Positions 17,239 to 27,324 of a stretch of DNA of 64,000 bases are shown here, piece by piece. The notes below the pieces were generated by a model. That model was not told where the DNA came from and did not search any database. It saw only the letters and a program-made list of their open reading frames with translations. Positions within the stretch are counted from its first letter, which is position 1. The number at the start of each line of letters is the position of its first letter. Origin of the DNA: Nonomuraea africana (GTDB lineage Bacteria > Actinomycetota > Actinomycetes > Streptosporangiales > Streptosporangiaceae); NCBI RefSeq assembly GCF_014873535.1, contig NZ_JADBEF010000001.1:558001-622000 (forward strand). The letters run 5' to 3'. The position numbers and the translations under genes were made by a program.

Positions 17239-18872
17239 GCATCTATCCCGTGACCAAGCCCGGCCTCGGGGCCAGGCTCGCCGCGCTCTCCAAGGTCGCG
17301 GAGCTCGGCCAGGGACGGCTGGACGCCAAACTGCTCGATGACGCTTCCCAGCTGCTGACCCGTGCGGGCGAGCGGCTCAAGCTGTCGTCCGACCACACGG
17401 TCGTCGCGCTGGCGGGCGGCACGGGCAGCGGCAAGTCGTCGCTGTTCAACGCCATCTCAGGTCTCGAGCTGTCGCCGACGGGCGTGCGCCGTCCGACCAC
17501 CGCCCGCACCCACGCCTGCGTCTGGGGGCTGGAGGGCGCCGGGCCCCTGCTCGACTGGCTGCAGATCCAGTGGCGCCACCGCTTCGCCAGGGCCAGCGCG
17601 CTGGACAAGGGCGAGAGCCAGCTGCACGGCCTGGTCCTGCTCGACCTGCCCGACCACGACTCCATCAGGGCGCTGACCGACCCCGAGGCCGACCGGCTCA
17701 TCGGCTTGGCCGACATGGTGGTCTGGGTGCTCGATCCGCAGAAGTACGCCGACGCCTCCACACACCGCCGCTACGTCACCGAGCTGGCCGGGCACGAAGC
17801 GGTCACCGTCTTCGCGCTCAACCAGTCCGACAAGCTGTCCACGGAGGAGGTCGCCGAGCTCGTCATCGACCTCAACGACCTGCTGCGCCGCGAGGGCGTG
17901 TCCCAGCCGTCCGTGGTGCCGACCTCGGCCGTCACCGGACGCGGCATCGACAGCCTCAAGGGCGTCGTCGCCGACGCCGTCTCCAAGCGCAGGGCCGCCA
18001 TCCAGCGGCTGGACGCCGATGTCGACCGCATCGAGCGCCGCCTCGGCCAGGCCATGCCCGTGGGCGCCGCACTGTCCGCGCCCTCCTCGGTCGACGCGGC
18101 GCGCAAGGTCGGCCTGACCGACGCCCTGTGCGACGCGGTCGGCGTCCCGGCCGTCGGCGAGGCCATGGAGAGCATCTACGCCTCGCGCTCGGCCTCCTGG
18201 ATCTCCTGGCCCTTCGCCCGTCTGGGCTCGGCCCTGCGCGGCGACCCGCTCAAGAGCCTCCGCCTGGGGGATCTGCGCGAGGAGATCAGGTCGCTGGCCG
18301 ACGTCGCCGTCACCACGCAGGCCTCCGAGGTCGACAACGCCGTGCAGGCGCTCAGCGACGGTCTCACGGTCGGCATGAACGAGGTCTGGCGGTCGTCGGT
18401 GCACCACGCGGCCCGCTCGCGCGCGGCACAGCTGCCCCAGGCGCTGTCCGACGAGCTCTCGGAGGTGGCGCCCCAGCTGGACAGGGTGCCGCTGTGGTGG
18501 CGTCTGCTGAAGGGGTGGCAGTACCTGCTGGTCCTGGCCTTCGTCGCGGGCATCGCGTGGATCGGGTTCGCGCTCGCCTTCGGCGTCTTCGAGGTGGGCA
18601 GGCTGCCCGACTCTCTCGCCCTGTTCGGGGACGCGGCGACGGTGCCGTGGGTCGGCCTCATGACCGCCTCCGTGCTCGGTCTCGGCGCGCTGTCGGCGGT
18701 GGCCTCGCGCAACTTCGTCGCGCTCGGGGCGGCGTCGGAGCGCGACAGGCTGGAGCGTGAGATGCGCAGGCGGGTGGCGGCCGTGGCGGAGAGCATGGTG
18801 GTGGAGCCGGTGGAGCGGGAGCTGACTCGCCACCACGAGTTCTACACGGCGATGAAGGCCCTGTCGGGCTGA
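17235..18872 (+). CDS. YfjP-like membrane GTPase
   Basis: Membrane-associated GTPase of 545 residues, partner of the upstream dynamin-like protein. Walker A GGTGSGKSSLFN lies at about residues 60-71, switch I in RRPTTARTH, G3 as LLDLPDHDS, G4 NQSDK and a G5-like TSAVTGRG. The C-terminal third carries two hydrophobic helices, one in QYLLVLAFVAGIAWIGFALA and one in LMTASVLGLGALSAVA, then a coiled-coil tail rich in Arg/Glu. ATG 17235 overlaps the previous stop. The double G-domain arrangement across two genes is like DynA/DynB-type pairs. A strong stem-loop follows 25 nt after the stop, ending the cobA-GTPase transcript. Confidence 0.86.
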   Translation: MSIYPVTKPGLGARLAALSKVAELGQGRLDAKLLDDASQLLTRAGERLKLSSDHTVVALAGGTGSGKSSLFNAISGLELSPTGVRRPTTARTHACVWGLEGAGPLLDWLQIQWRHRFARASALDKGESQLHGLVLLDLPDHDSIRALTDPEADRLIGLADMVVWVLDPQKYADASTHRRYVTELAGHEAVTVFALNQSDKLSTEEVAELVIDLNDLLRREGVSQPSVVPTSAVTGRGIDSLKGVVADAVSKRRAAIQRLDADVDRIERRLGQAMPVGAALSAPSSVDAARKVGLTDALCDAVGVPAVGEAMESIYASRSASWISWPFARLGSALRGDPLKSLRLGDLREEIRSLADVAVTTQASEVDNAVQALSDGLTVGMNEVWRSSVHHAARSRAAQLPQALSDELSEVAPQLDRVPLWWRLLKGWQYLLVLAFVAGIAWIGFALAFGVFEVGRLPDSLALFGDAATVPWVGLMTASVLGLGALSAVASRNFVALGAASERDRLEREMRRRVAAVAESMVVEPVERELTRHHEFYTAMKALSG

Positions 18873-18896
18873 GCATTTCCGGTATGTGCTCGGCGT

Positions 18897-18943
18897 TGTG
18901 GAGCTGTCGTCGTCGACCGCCTCGCGCCGGGCGGTCGTCCACA
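18897..18943 (+). terminator. Nested stem-loop after the GTPase pair
   Basis: GACCGCC (18915-18921) pairs with GGCGGTC (18930-18936) over an 8-nt loop, and outer arms TGTGGA (18897-18902) and TCCACA (18938-18943) pair perfectly. It can end the GTPase transcript or act as a leader structure for ssb 120 nt further on. Confidence 0.5.
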
Positions 18944-19062
18944 GGTTCGCGGCGCCCCTTGGCCGTCGTCCCCAGAACGCGGTTCGGCACCTCTTCCCGG
19001 CACCCCCGCACGACACCGTTTCCCCATGCAGCGGGCACCCGGCCCGCCACATGGGAGGCACG

Positions 19063-19986
19063 ATGAACGACATCTACATCACGCTCACCGGCAACGTCGC
19101 AGCCCCACCCCGCCAGCACACCTTCACCGACGGGTCGCGGGTCACCTCGCTCAGGGTGGCCACCAGGCATCGCTTCTTCGACAAGAAGACCCAGGAGTGG
19201 TCCGACGGCGAGACCGTCTTCTTCGCGGTCCGCTGCTGGCGCACGCTGGGCGACAACGTGGCCCAGTCCTTCCAGGTCGGACATCCCGTGGTCGTCTGCG
19301 GGAAGCTCCGGATCAGGGAGTTCGGGCCCGATGGCGACCGCCGCTTCATGCCGGAGGTGGAGGCCAGCTCGATCGGCCACGACCTGCGCTGGGGGGTGGG
19401 CGCCTTCTCCAAGCCCGAGCGGTCGGGCGGCATCGGCACCCTGAGCAGGGAGACCCGCGAGAGCCTCGACGAGTCGACCCAGGACTGGGCGATGTCGGGC
19501 TCCACCAACGTCCACCCGCTCACGGCCCGTCAGGCGCCGTCTGACGCTGGTGAGGCCGACCCGGCTCTCGCGGAAGAGGTCGCTGTCACGTCGGCGCGTT
19601 GGTCCTCGGTCTCTTCGTCCGGAGACCTCGCTGGACGCCCCGCCGAATTCGCCGCCGAGGCCGCTACCGAGGCCGCTACCGAGGCCGCCACCGAGGCCGC
19701 CACCAAGGCCGGTACCGAAGCTGCTACCGCGGTCGCCGCCGAGGCCGGCGGCGGAGCGCCTGGGGCAGACGTCGCGGAGGGGGCGGCGCTCACCGGCTCC
19801 GTGGGGGCGAGCGACGCCACCTCGGCGGACGCTCCCGAAGCGGGGGACGACGACCGTGATGAGGGCGGTCGCGGTGATGGGGGCCGTGGTGAGGGACACC
19901 CCGGTGGCGTGGGGCGGGTGCGCGTCCTGACCAGCGATGACGCGTCGCGCGTGATCGGTCGCACTCGCCGCGCCAAGGCCGCCTGA
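19063..19986 (+). CDS. ssb: Single-strand DNA-binding protein with repetitive tail
   Basis: SSB paralogue of 307 residues. The OB fold fills residues 1-110 (IYITLTGNVAAPPR, SLRVATRHRFFD, FFAVRCWRTLGDNVAQSF, KGKLRIREF-like VVVCGKLRIREF). The tail (about 115-307) is low complexity with EAAT repeats encoded by 12-bp units, then Asp/Gly-rich stretches, and ends RRAKAA. The acidic tip (DDDIPF type) through which housekeeping SSB recruits partners is absent, so this is probably an accessory SSB. ATG 19063 follows GGGAGG at 4-5 nt. An open frame extends upstream to 18886 but has no ribosome site. It lies between membrane GTPases and a diguanylate cyclase. Confidence 0.9.
   Translation: MNDIYITLTGNVAAPPRQHTFTDGSRVTSLRVATRHRFFDKKTQEWSDGETVFFAVRCWRTLGDNVAQSFQVGHPVVVCGKLRIREFGPDGDRRFMPEVEASSIGHDLRWGVGAFSKPERSGGIGTLSRETRESLDESTQDWAMSGSTNVHPLTARQAPSDAGEADPALAEEVAVTSARWSSVSSSGDLAGRPAEFAAEAATEAATEAATEAATKAGTEAATAVAAEAGGGAPGADVAEGAALTGSVGASDATSADAPEAGDDDRDEGGRGDGGRGEGHPGGVGRVRVLTSDDASRVIGRTRRAKAA
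19657..19752 (+). repeat. 12-bp tandem repeat inside ssb tail
   Basis: About eight 12-bp units related to GAGGCCGCTACC start at 19657, 19669, 19681, 19693, 19705, 19717, 19729 and 19741. The first four are nearly identical and encode Glu-Ala-Ala-Thr; later ones drift. Length changes in whole units keep the frame. Confidence 0.9.
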
Positions 19987-20430
19987 GGCGATGCGCAAGG
20001 TGTCGGGCTCGCGGCTTCTCGAACGCGGGCCTGGCACCATGCCATCGAGCAGAGAGAGTGGTGTTCGCCGGTGACGCCCGAACCGCTTGGAGGAACGGTC
20101 AGCGGGGCTCAAGAGCGCAGGTTGGGGTTATCGGACGAGGTGGAGGGGGCATCGGCCGCATGCGGTGACGTCGCGGGCGTGGGGCCCCGACTGCCGGGAG
20201 GGGCCGGCCGATGGCGTTCCGTGTCAGATGGCTAGAGCATCTGTCAGGTCCAGGTGACGCCCCGCACCATGGCTGCTCCTTTCCCGCACGGGCCGCTCGC
20301 GGAGTGAGCGGTACTCCATTTCCGGGCCACCAGACGCAGATGGCCATGCTGCCAAAGGTATCGGTTCCCGTCGCGCAACGCACACTCCGCAACTATTGTG
20401 TTACACATCGTTAGTCAGGGAGGAGACGAG
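19987..20430. other. Long leader/intergenic region before the diguanylate cyclase
   Basis: This 444-bp stretch has no convincing gene: short open frames on both strands lack ribosome sites and codon bias. Visible structures are a stem-loop GGCCCC (20183-20188)/GGGGCC (20200-20205), a dyad CAGATG (20225-20230)/CATCTG (20238-20243), and the palindrome TGTGTTACACA (20397-20407) just before the ribosome site of the next gene. I could not match it to a known riboswitch class. Confidence 0.6.
20397..20407. promoter_or_regulatory. Palindrome TGTGTTACACA before the diguanylate cyclase gene
   Basis: Perfect 5-bp arms (TGTGT and ACACA) around one base, 23 nt upstream of the ATG and next to the GGGAGGAG ribosome site, in an AT-richer pocket that could hold the promoter. 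It could be a repressor operator. It does not fit the BldD box (TNAC...GTNA). Confidence 0.4.
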
Positions 20431-21732
20431 ATGGCGGCGACCAGTCACACCTCGATCAGACCTCGTGACGGTGTGTCCACACGTGCCGGCCGGTGGCCGT
20501 TGCTGGCGCAACGCCGGCCCCTCGTTGCCTACCTGAGCGGGATCGTGACGCTCGATCTCGTGGCGATCGGGTTCTTTGCGACATCCGCTCCCTATCGCTG
20601 GGCCGATGTCCTGATGTTCGCCGCGCTGATGGCCTGTGGCGCGGTGTGCATCGAGGCGACGCGACGCCTCGGCATGCCCGCGGGCGTCTCCCGTGACCTG
20701 TTGTCGGCCTGGTGGCTGCCTGTCGCGCTGCTGCTGCCCCCGATCTACGCGCTCATGGCCCCGATCCTGCTGCAGTTGCTGCTCCAGCTCCGCGTCAGGC
20801 CCACGGTGCTCTATCGCAGGGTGTTCAGCGCGGCGGCCATAGGGCTCGCGGGCGCCACGGCCTCGGTGGTCTTCCACACGCTGGTGCCCGACGTCTCCGT
20901 GCTGGCCAGGGGCGTGGGTCCGCCGATCATGCTGGCGGTGGGGTGCGCGGCGCTGTTCGCCGTGCTCAACACCGCGCTGATCGTGATCGCCGCGCACACC
21001 GCCGACCCCGACACCCGCTGGCGCGACGTGCTGTGGGACAGGGAGAGCGCGATCCTCGACATCGTCGAGCTGTGCCTCGGGGTGTTCGTGGCGATCGCGT
21101 GCGGGCTCAACATGGCGCTGCTCGTGCTCGCGCTCCCGCCCGTCGTCCTGCTGCAGCGCAGCCTGCTGCACGCCCAGTTGCAGGCGGCGGCCCGCACCGA
21201 TCCCAAGACCGGCCTGCTGAACGCCGCGGCGTGGCAGCGCGAGGCCGACACCGAGATCGTCAGGGCCAGGCGCACCGGCGAGACACTGGCGCTGCTGATC
21301 ATCGACATCGACCACTTCAAACGGGTCAACGACTCCTACGGCCACCTGGTCGGCGACCAGGTGCTGATCAGCGTGGCCGCGACGTTGCGCTGCCAGCTGC
21401 GCGACTACGACGTGGTCGGCAGGTTCGGCGGCGAGGAGTTCGTCGTCCTGCTGCCCCGCGCCGACATCTCCGAGGCCCGCAGGGTCGCCGAACGCCTGCG
21501 CACCCGCATCGGCCGCATGGCCGTACCGGCCGACGACGCCCTGATCACCGTGACCGTCTCGGCAGGCGTAGCGATCATGAGCATTCACGGCGACGACCTC
21601 ATCGAGCTGCTGGCCGCGGCCGACCTCGCGCTCTACCGGGCGAAGGAGCTCGGGCGCGACCGCATCTGCGTTCCGGCCGTGCAGGCCGTACCATCGCCTT
21701 CTCCGGAGAGCCCCGACGACGCCCCCGCCTGA
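20431..21732 (+). CDS. Membrane diguanylate cyclase (GGDEF)
   Basis: Makes cyclic di-GMP from two GTP at the membrane. The N-terminal ~240 residues are hydrophobic with about six helices (e.g. YLSGIVTLDLVAIGFFAT, IMLAVGCAALFAVLNTALIV) and no recognisable periplasmic sensor. The GGDEF domain (about 265-425) starts with TDPKTGLLNAAAW, has IDIDHFKRVNDSYGH, the active signature GGEEF at about residue 333, and an intact inhibitory I-site RDYD (324-327) five residues before it. No EAL or HD-GYP domain is attached. ATG 20431 follows GGGAGGAGACG. In related actinomycetes c-di-GMP acts through BldD on development; involvement here is inferred. Confidence 0.93.
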   Translation: MAATSHTSIRPRDGVSTRAGRWPLLAQRRPLVAYLSGIVTLDLVAIGFFATSAPYRWADVLMFAALMACGAVCIEATRRLGMPAGVSRDLLSAWWLPVALLLPPIYALMAPILLQLLLQLRVRPTVLYRRVFSAAAIGLAGATASVVFHTLVPDVSVLARGVGPPIMLAVGCAALFAVLNTALIVIAAHTADPDTRWRDVLWDRESAILDIVELCLGVFVAIACGLNMALLVLALPPVVLLQRSLLHAQLQAAARTDPKTGLLNAAAWQREADTEIVRARRTGETLALLIIDIDHFKRVNDSYGHLVGDQVLISVAATLRCQLRDYDVVGRFGGEEFVVLLPRADISEARRVAERLRTRIGRMAVPADDALITVTVSAGVAIMSIHGDDLIELLAAADLALYRAKELGRDRICVPAVQAVPSPSPESPDDAPA

Positions 21733-21778
21733 GCACGACCGGTCCAGCCTCACGCTGGCAGCCCTTAAGCTAGCTACC

Positions 21779-23443
<1,665 letters not shown>

Positions 23444-23466
23444 CCCCGCGGGGTTCACCGCCAACG

Positions 23467-23506
23467 ACGGTCAGAGCCCGCCGAATCCTGGGCGGGCTCT
23501 GGCCGT
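23467..23506 (+). terminator. Strong terminator after ettA
   Basis: A 16-bp stem: 23467-23482 (ACGGTCAGAGCCCGCC) pairs with 23491-23506 (GGCGGGCTCTGGCCGT), with a single G-T wobble and an 8-nt loop. It begins 23 nt after the ettA stop. Confidence 0.85.
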
Positions 23507-23560
23507 CACGGCTTCGGCTGAGCACGGATCCACCCGCCCTCACTCGGCGCACCTGTGTCC

Positions 23561-23712
23561 GGTCGGCAGGCGCCCGTCGTCGCTTCCGTTGCGCGCCCAC
23601 TTTGCCATCGGGAGGCGATCGGTGTCGCTTCCGTTGCGCGCAGGCCTGCACGCCCACTTTGCCATTGGCAGGCGATCGGTGTCGCTTCCGTTGCGCGCAG
23701 GCCTGCACGCCG
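23561..23712. repeat. 57-bp tandem repeat between ettA and the TetR gene
   Basis: The unit runs CGCCCACTTTGCCAT ... CGCTTCCGTTGCGCG, then the palindrome GCAGGCCTGC. Full copies begin at 23594 and 23651 (spacing 57); a partial copy precedes them and a decayed one follows at 23708. The first-to-second spacing of the CGCTTCC block is 45 because one copy lacks the 12-bp palindromic piece. The two full units differ at only a few bases. It overlaps no convincing gene on either strand. Confidence 0.85.
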
Positions 23713-23872
23713 ACCTTCCCGTACGGCGAAGCCACCCGAGCCCACCCGCCGTCGTCAGCTGTCCTCTGTCCAGGGGGACGCTCCTCGGGCGTGCGGGCGG
23801 GCCGCCGATACGCGGTGGAAGTGTTGCAACGGTGCCAAGACCGCAAAAGAGATCGTCCCTAGCATGGTGGGC

Positions 23873-24502
23873 ATGGCACGCAAGTCCTCCGGCGCGTGGG
23901 AGTGGAGCCGCACGGCTCAGACGCGCAAGAGCATGCTGCAGGCGGCTCGCGAGGTGTTCGGCGAACACGGTTTCGCCGAGGCGAACGTCGCCGACGTGGT
24001 CACCCGCGCGGGGTCGAGCGTGGGCAGCCTCTACCACCACTTCGGCGGCAAGGCCGAGCTGTTCATGGCGCTGTGGGAGGACCACCAGGTCGCCCAGGAG
24101 CAGGCGTCGGCCTCCAGCGTCGCCAGGGCCAGGCAGGAGGGCGTGGACGATCCGGTCGAACTGCTCATCACCGGGTCGCGCGCGTATCTGACGGGGGCAT
24201 GGGATCGGCGCGACCTGGTCAGGCTGTTCATGGACGGTGACGGGCCGCCGGGGTTCGAGCTGCTGCGCCGTACGAGGGGGAGGCAGTGGCTCCGGCAGAA
24301 CGCGGCGCTGCTGGGAGCGGGAGCCGACCCGATCGACCGGCTGACGGTCGCGGTGCTGACCTCGGTGATCGGCGAGGCGGCACGAGAGGTGGCCACCAGC
24401 GACACCGAGGCAGCGGCCCGCGAAGTGATCGAGGCCGCGGTGATACTGATCAGACGCCTCGACCCAGTCTCCCGCCGCCCCCGCCCCGACCCCGCCCGCT
24501 GA
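23873..24502 (+). CDS. TetR-family transcriptional regulator
   Basis: TetR repressor of 209 residues. The N-terminal HTH (about residues 18-60) reads MLQAAREVFGEHGFAEANVA then VVTRAGSSVGSLYHHFGGKA, a textbook TetR pattern. The C-terminal ligand domain is unique. A TAGCAT box ends 7 nt before ATG 23873 and there is no Shine-Dalgarno, so a leaderless start at 23873 is preferred to ATG 23864. The palindrome GTTGCAAC (23823-23830) upstream is a possible self-operator. It faces a lone thioesterase gene 275 nt downstream, which may be its target. Ligand unknown. The 24,503-24,770 gap is G/T-rich with two copies of TGGCGGCCTG and no gene. Confidence 0.88.
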   Translation: MARKSSGAWEWSRTAQTRKSMLQAAREVFGEHGFAEANVADVVTRAGSSVGSLYHHFGGKAELFMALWEDHQVAQEQASASSVARARQEGVDDPVELLITGSRAYLTGAWDRRDLVRLFMDGDGPPGFELLRRTRGRQWLRQNAALLGAGADPIDRLTVAVLTSVIGEAAREVATSDTEAAAREVIEAAVILIRRLDPVSRRPRPDPAR

Positions 24503-24777
24503 CCGGGCTTCGGACTTCGGGCTCTCTGGCGACGGCCTGGCTCCCGAAGGACGCGCGGCTGGGTGCGTCGGACGGTCTGGTGGCGGCCTGTGTGTCGCCC
24601 TGGTCTCATTGGCTTGGCTTGGGCGTTGGCTTGGCTGGAGCCGTCGGGCGGTTGATGGCGGCCTGCGTGTCATCTGGGGTGGCGACGTCTGGGCAACGGA
24701 AGCGCGGCCTGCTGGGATAGCCGGGTTGGCGGGGTCCTGGTGTCGGGTGATGCCTTGGGTGCGGATACGGTGTGGGC

Positions 24778-25200
24778 GTGGTTGAACGATCCCTCGCAAG
24801 CGCCAGCAAGCACGTCTTCCCCCGTACGGTCCGGTTCGCCGACATCGACTCCCAGGGGCATGTGAACAACGTCCGCTTCCTCGACTACCTCGAGGACGCG
24901 CGGTTCGGGATGCTGCACATCGACCTTCACAAGGAGGGCGAGGCGACGTTCAAGGGCCTGGTGGTGGCCCGTCACGAGATCGACTACCTTCGCCCGCTCT
25001 CCTTCCGCGCCGACCCGGTGCTGGTGGAGACGTGGGTGACCGAGATCAGGCCGGTACGGTTCACGCTCGACTACGAGATCAGGGACGACGACGAGGTGTT
25101 CGTCAGGGCGCGCTCGGTGATCGTCGCGTACGACGTGGAGAAGGCCGCCCCGCGCCGCCTGTCGCAGAACGAACTGACCTACCTCCGCCGCTTCGCCTGA
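24778..25200 (+). CDS. Hot-dog acyl-CoA thioesterase (4HBT family)
   Basis: Hot-dog-fold thioesterase of about 140 residues that hydrolyses acyl-CoA. The 4HBT catalytic segment is FADIDSQGHVNNVRFLDYLE, with Asp at the usual place, followed by the long helix and strands RPLSFRADPVLVETWV and VRFTLDYEIRDDDE. GTG 24778 is preferred because a TACGGT box ends 6 nt upstream and no Shine-Dalgarno is seen; GTG 24772 is in frame 6 nt earlier. It stands alone between the TetR gene and the convergent glucosidase. Length and motif fit YbgC/FadM-like enzymes; chain-length preference cannot be read. Confidence 0.87.
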   Translation: MVERSLASASKHVFPRTVRFADIDSQGHVNNVRFLDYLEDARFGMLHIDLHKEGEATFKGLVVARHEIDYLRPLSFRADPVLVETWVTEIRPVRFTLDYEIRDDDEVFVRARSVIVAYDVEKAAPRRLSQNELTYLRRFA

Positions 25201-25257
25201 CCCCGGCCCCCTGCAGCACGCGAAATTCCGCACAAATCCGGCCGCGCCGGGCACCTC

Positions 25258-26760
25258 TTACACGTACAACCAGGCGGCCGTGTCCGGCGGCAGGGAGTCA
25301 CCGGTGATCGGTGCGCTCGACAGGAGCAGGTGGTCGTACGGCGGAAGCCGTACCGGATCAGGGCCGCAGTTGATCACGCAGGTCAGCGGCCCGCGGGTGA
25401 AGAAAAGTGCACCCTCGGGGGAATCCATCCACTCCAAGTGGTAAGGGATCGATCGCACCAGGTCACGACGGCAGGCGAGGGCTCGGCGGTAGAACTCGAG
25501 CATCGAGTCGCTGTCCCCGCTCTGCGCCTCGACGCTCAGCGCGGCGAACGTTCCCGGCTGGGGAAGCCACGGGTCCACCCCGTCGGGGGAGAAGCCGAAC
25601 GGCGGGGCGTCGCCGGACCAGGGGAGCGGCACGCGGCAGCCGTCCCGCCCCGGAAGCGTGCCCTTCGACTGGAAGAAGATGGGGTCCTGACGGGCCTCGG
25701 GTGGAATGTCCTTCACCTCGGGGAGGCCCAGTTCCTCCCCCTGGTAGAGGTAGGCCGATCCGGGGAGCGCGAGCATGACGAGCAGCGCGGCCTTGGCCCT
25801 GGCGAGGCCGGTGCCGGGGTCGGCGGTGTCGTAGCGGGTGCGGTGCCGTACGACGTCGTGGTTGGACAGCACCCAGGTCGCGAACGGGACGGTGCCCAGG
25901 GTGTCGTCGATGACCTTCTTGAACGCGGTCGGCGACCACGGGGCCTGCAGCCACGCGAAGTTGAAGCTCTGGTGCAGCTCGTCGGGCCTGACGTAGAGGG
26001 CGAGGTCGGCCGCGCTGTCGGTCCAGACCTCGCCGACGGCCATGCGCTCGCCCGGGTACGACTCCAGCAGCTTGCGCCACTCCCTGTAGACCTCGTGCAC
26101 CTCGGGCCGGCCCCAGATGGGGGAGACCGACATGAAGGACTGGTCGGCGACGTCGGGCAGGCCCTCCGCCTTGTACAGGCCCATCGCCACGTCGATGCGG
26201 AAGCCGTCGACGCCGCGGTCCAGCCAGAACCGCAGCACGTCGAGGAACTCCTCGTGCACCTCGCGGTTGCGCCAGTTGAAGTCGGGCTGATCGGGTGCGA
26301 ACAGGTGCAGGTACCACTGCCCGTCGGGCACCTGGGTCCAGGCGGGCCCGCTGAAGGTGGACTGCCAGTTGTTGGGCTCGTCACGGAAGACGTAGCGGTC
26401 CCTGCCCTCACCCCGCAGCGCCGCCTGGAACCAGGGGTGCTGCGAGGAGCTGTGGTTGGGCACGATGTCGACCAGCACCTTCATGCCGTACGTGTGGGCG
26501 TCGGCCACCAGCGCCTCGAAGTCGGCAAGCGTGCCGAACAGCGGGTCGACGCCGCGGTAGTCGGCCACGTCGTACCCGCCGTCGGCCATGGGGGAAGGAT
26601 AGAAGGGGGTCAGCCAGATCGCGTCCACACCCAGTTGTGACAGGTACGGCAGGCGCTCCCTGACCCCCACCAGGTCGCCGACGCCGTCTCCCGAAGCGTC
26701 GGCGAAGCTGCGGACGTAGATCTCGTAAACGACGGCATCACGCCACCAGGGGATATCCAT
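25258..26760 (-). CDS. GH13 alpha-glucosidase / oligo-1,6-glucosidase-like
   Basis: Cytoplasmic glycoside hydrolase family 13 enzyme of 500 residues that cleaves alpha-glucosidic bonds in maltose, isomaltose, trehalose or sucrose-type sugars. Conserved regions: DIVPNHSSSQHPWF (I), GFRIDVAMG with the nucleophile Asp (II), GEVW with the acid Glu (III) and LSNHDVVRHR with the stabilising Asp (IV). The N-terminus WWRDAVVYEIYVRSFADASG is typical of the subfamily. ATG 26760 begins the conserved DIPWW; the longer open frame upstream overlaps the haemoglobin gene and is ignored. The domain C region is short. It lies 17 nt after the truncated haemoglobin gene on the same strand. Confidence 0.93.
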   Translation of the reverse strand: MDIPWWRDAVVYEIYVRSFADASGDGVGDLVGVRERLPYLSQLGVDAIWLTPFYPSPMADGGYDVADYRGVDPLFGTLADFEALVADAHTYGMKVLVDIVPNHSSSQHPWFQAALRGEGRDRYVFRDEPNNWQSTFSGPAWTQVPDGQWYLHLFAPDQPDFNWRNREVHEEFLDVLRFWLDRGVDGFRIDVAMGLYKAEGLPDVADQSFMSVSPIWGRPEVHEVYREWRKLLESYPGERMAVGEVWTDSAADLALYVRPDELHQSFNFAWLQAPWSPTAFKKVIDDTLGTVPFATWVLSNHDVVRHRTRYDTADPGTGLARAKAALLVMLALPGSAYLYQGEELGLPEVKDIPPEARQDPIFFQSKGTLPGRDGCRVPLPWSGDAPPFGFSPDGVDPWLPQPGTFAALSVEAQSGDSDSMLEFYRRALACRRDLVRSIPYHLEWMDSPEGALFFTRGPLTCVINCGPDPVRLPPYDHLLLSSAPITGDSLPPDTAAWLYV

Positions 26761-26777
26761 GGTGCGGATATTGCCCG

Positions 26778-27164
26778 TTATGCGGGTGAGTTCACCAAGC
26801 TGTGGGCGGCCATCACCAGATAGTCCCAGAGCTGCTTCTCCAGCTCGTCGGGCAGCTGAAGGTCCTGGACCGCGTCGTGCATGTGCTTGAGCCACGCGTC
26901 ACGCTCGGCCTCGCCGATGACGAAGGGCACGTGACGCATGCGCAGCCTGGGGTGGCCGCGCTCCTGGCTGTAGGTCTTGGGCCCGCCCCAGTACTGGACG
27001 AGGAAGCCGCGCAGCCGATCCTCGGCTCCCGTGAGGTCCGCCTCGGGGTAGAGCGGCCGCAGCAGCGGGTCCTCGGCGACACCCTCGTAGAAGCGGTGAA
27101 CGAGCCGGCGGAAGGTCTCCTCGCCGCCGACCGCATCGTAGAAAGAACCCTCAGTCACAGTCAT
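26778..27164 (-). CDS. glbO: Group II truncated haemoglobin (trHbO)
   Basis: Truncated 2-on-2 haemoglobin of 128 residues for O2/NO chemistry. Visible: [20 protein letters not shown] (helix B with the distal Tyr in FYEGV), [20 protein letters not shown] (the group II Tyr/Trp CD-E region) and [10 protein letters not shown] with the proximal His in LRMRHVPF. Trp at G8 appears in [11 protein letters not shown]. In mycobacteria GlbO is membrane-linked and helps respiration and NO defence. ATG 27164. The GH13 gene follows 17 nt downstream, so the two are probably co-transcribed; a stem-loop upstream separates it from mscS. Confidence 0.94.
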   Translation of the reverse strand: MTVTEGSFYDAVGGEETFRRLVHRFYEGVAEDPLLRPLYPEADLTGAEDRLRGFLVQYWGGPKTYSQERGHPRLRMRHVPFVIGEAERDAWLKHMHDAVQDLQLPDELEKQLWDYLVMAAHSLVNSPA

Positions 27165-27263
27165 CCATTCTGTATCGTCGCAGGCTCCTCAGCATGCGCA
27201 TACGGCAAGCCCAATGACGGCCACCGCGGTCACCGCTGACCGCCTGTCCTCCCACGCGTGCTC

Positions 27264-27286
27264 CGGCGGGACTTCGCGTCCCGCCG
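27264..27286 (-). terminator. Stem-loop after the MscS gene
   Basis: CGGCGGGAC (27264-27272) pairs perfectly with GTCCCGCCG (27278-27286) around the loop TTCGC. It lies 38 nt past the MscS stop on the minus strand and upstream of the haemoglobin gene. Confidence 0.7.
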
Positions 27287-27324
27287 TCACGTCAGGGTCG
27301 TTGACCGCTCCCATGGTTAAGCGT

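Noticed and set aside
20041..20220. c-di-AMP or c-di-GMP riboswitch in front of the diguanylate cyclase
   Set aside because: The conserved motifs and pairing of the known classes could not be placed; a structured leader remains possible but not of a recognised type.
20099..20392. Open frame on the minus strand in the diguanylate cyclase leader
   Set aside because: Composition is Arg/Pro-rich with no ribosome site; typical of random frames in GC-rich DNA.
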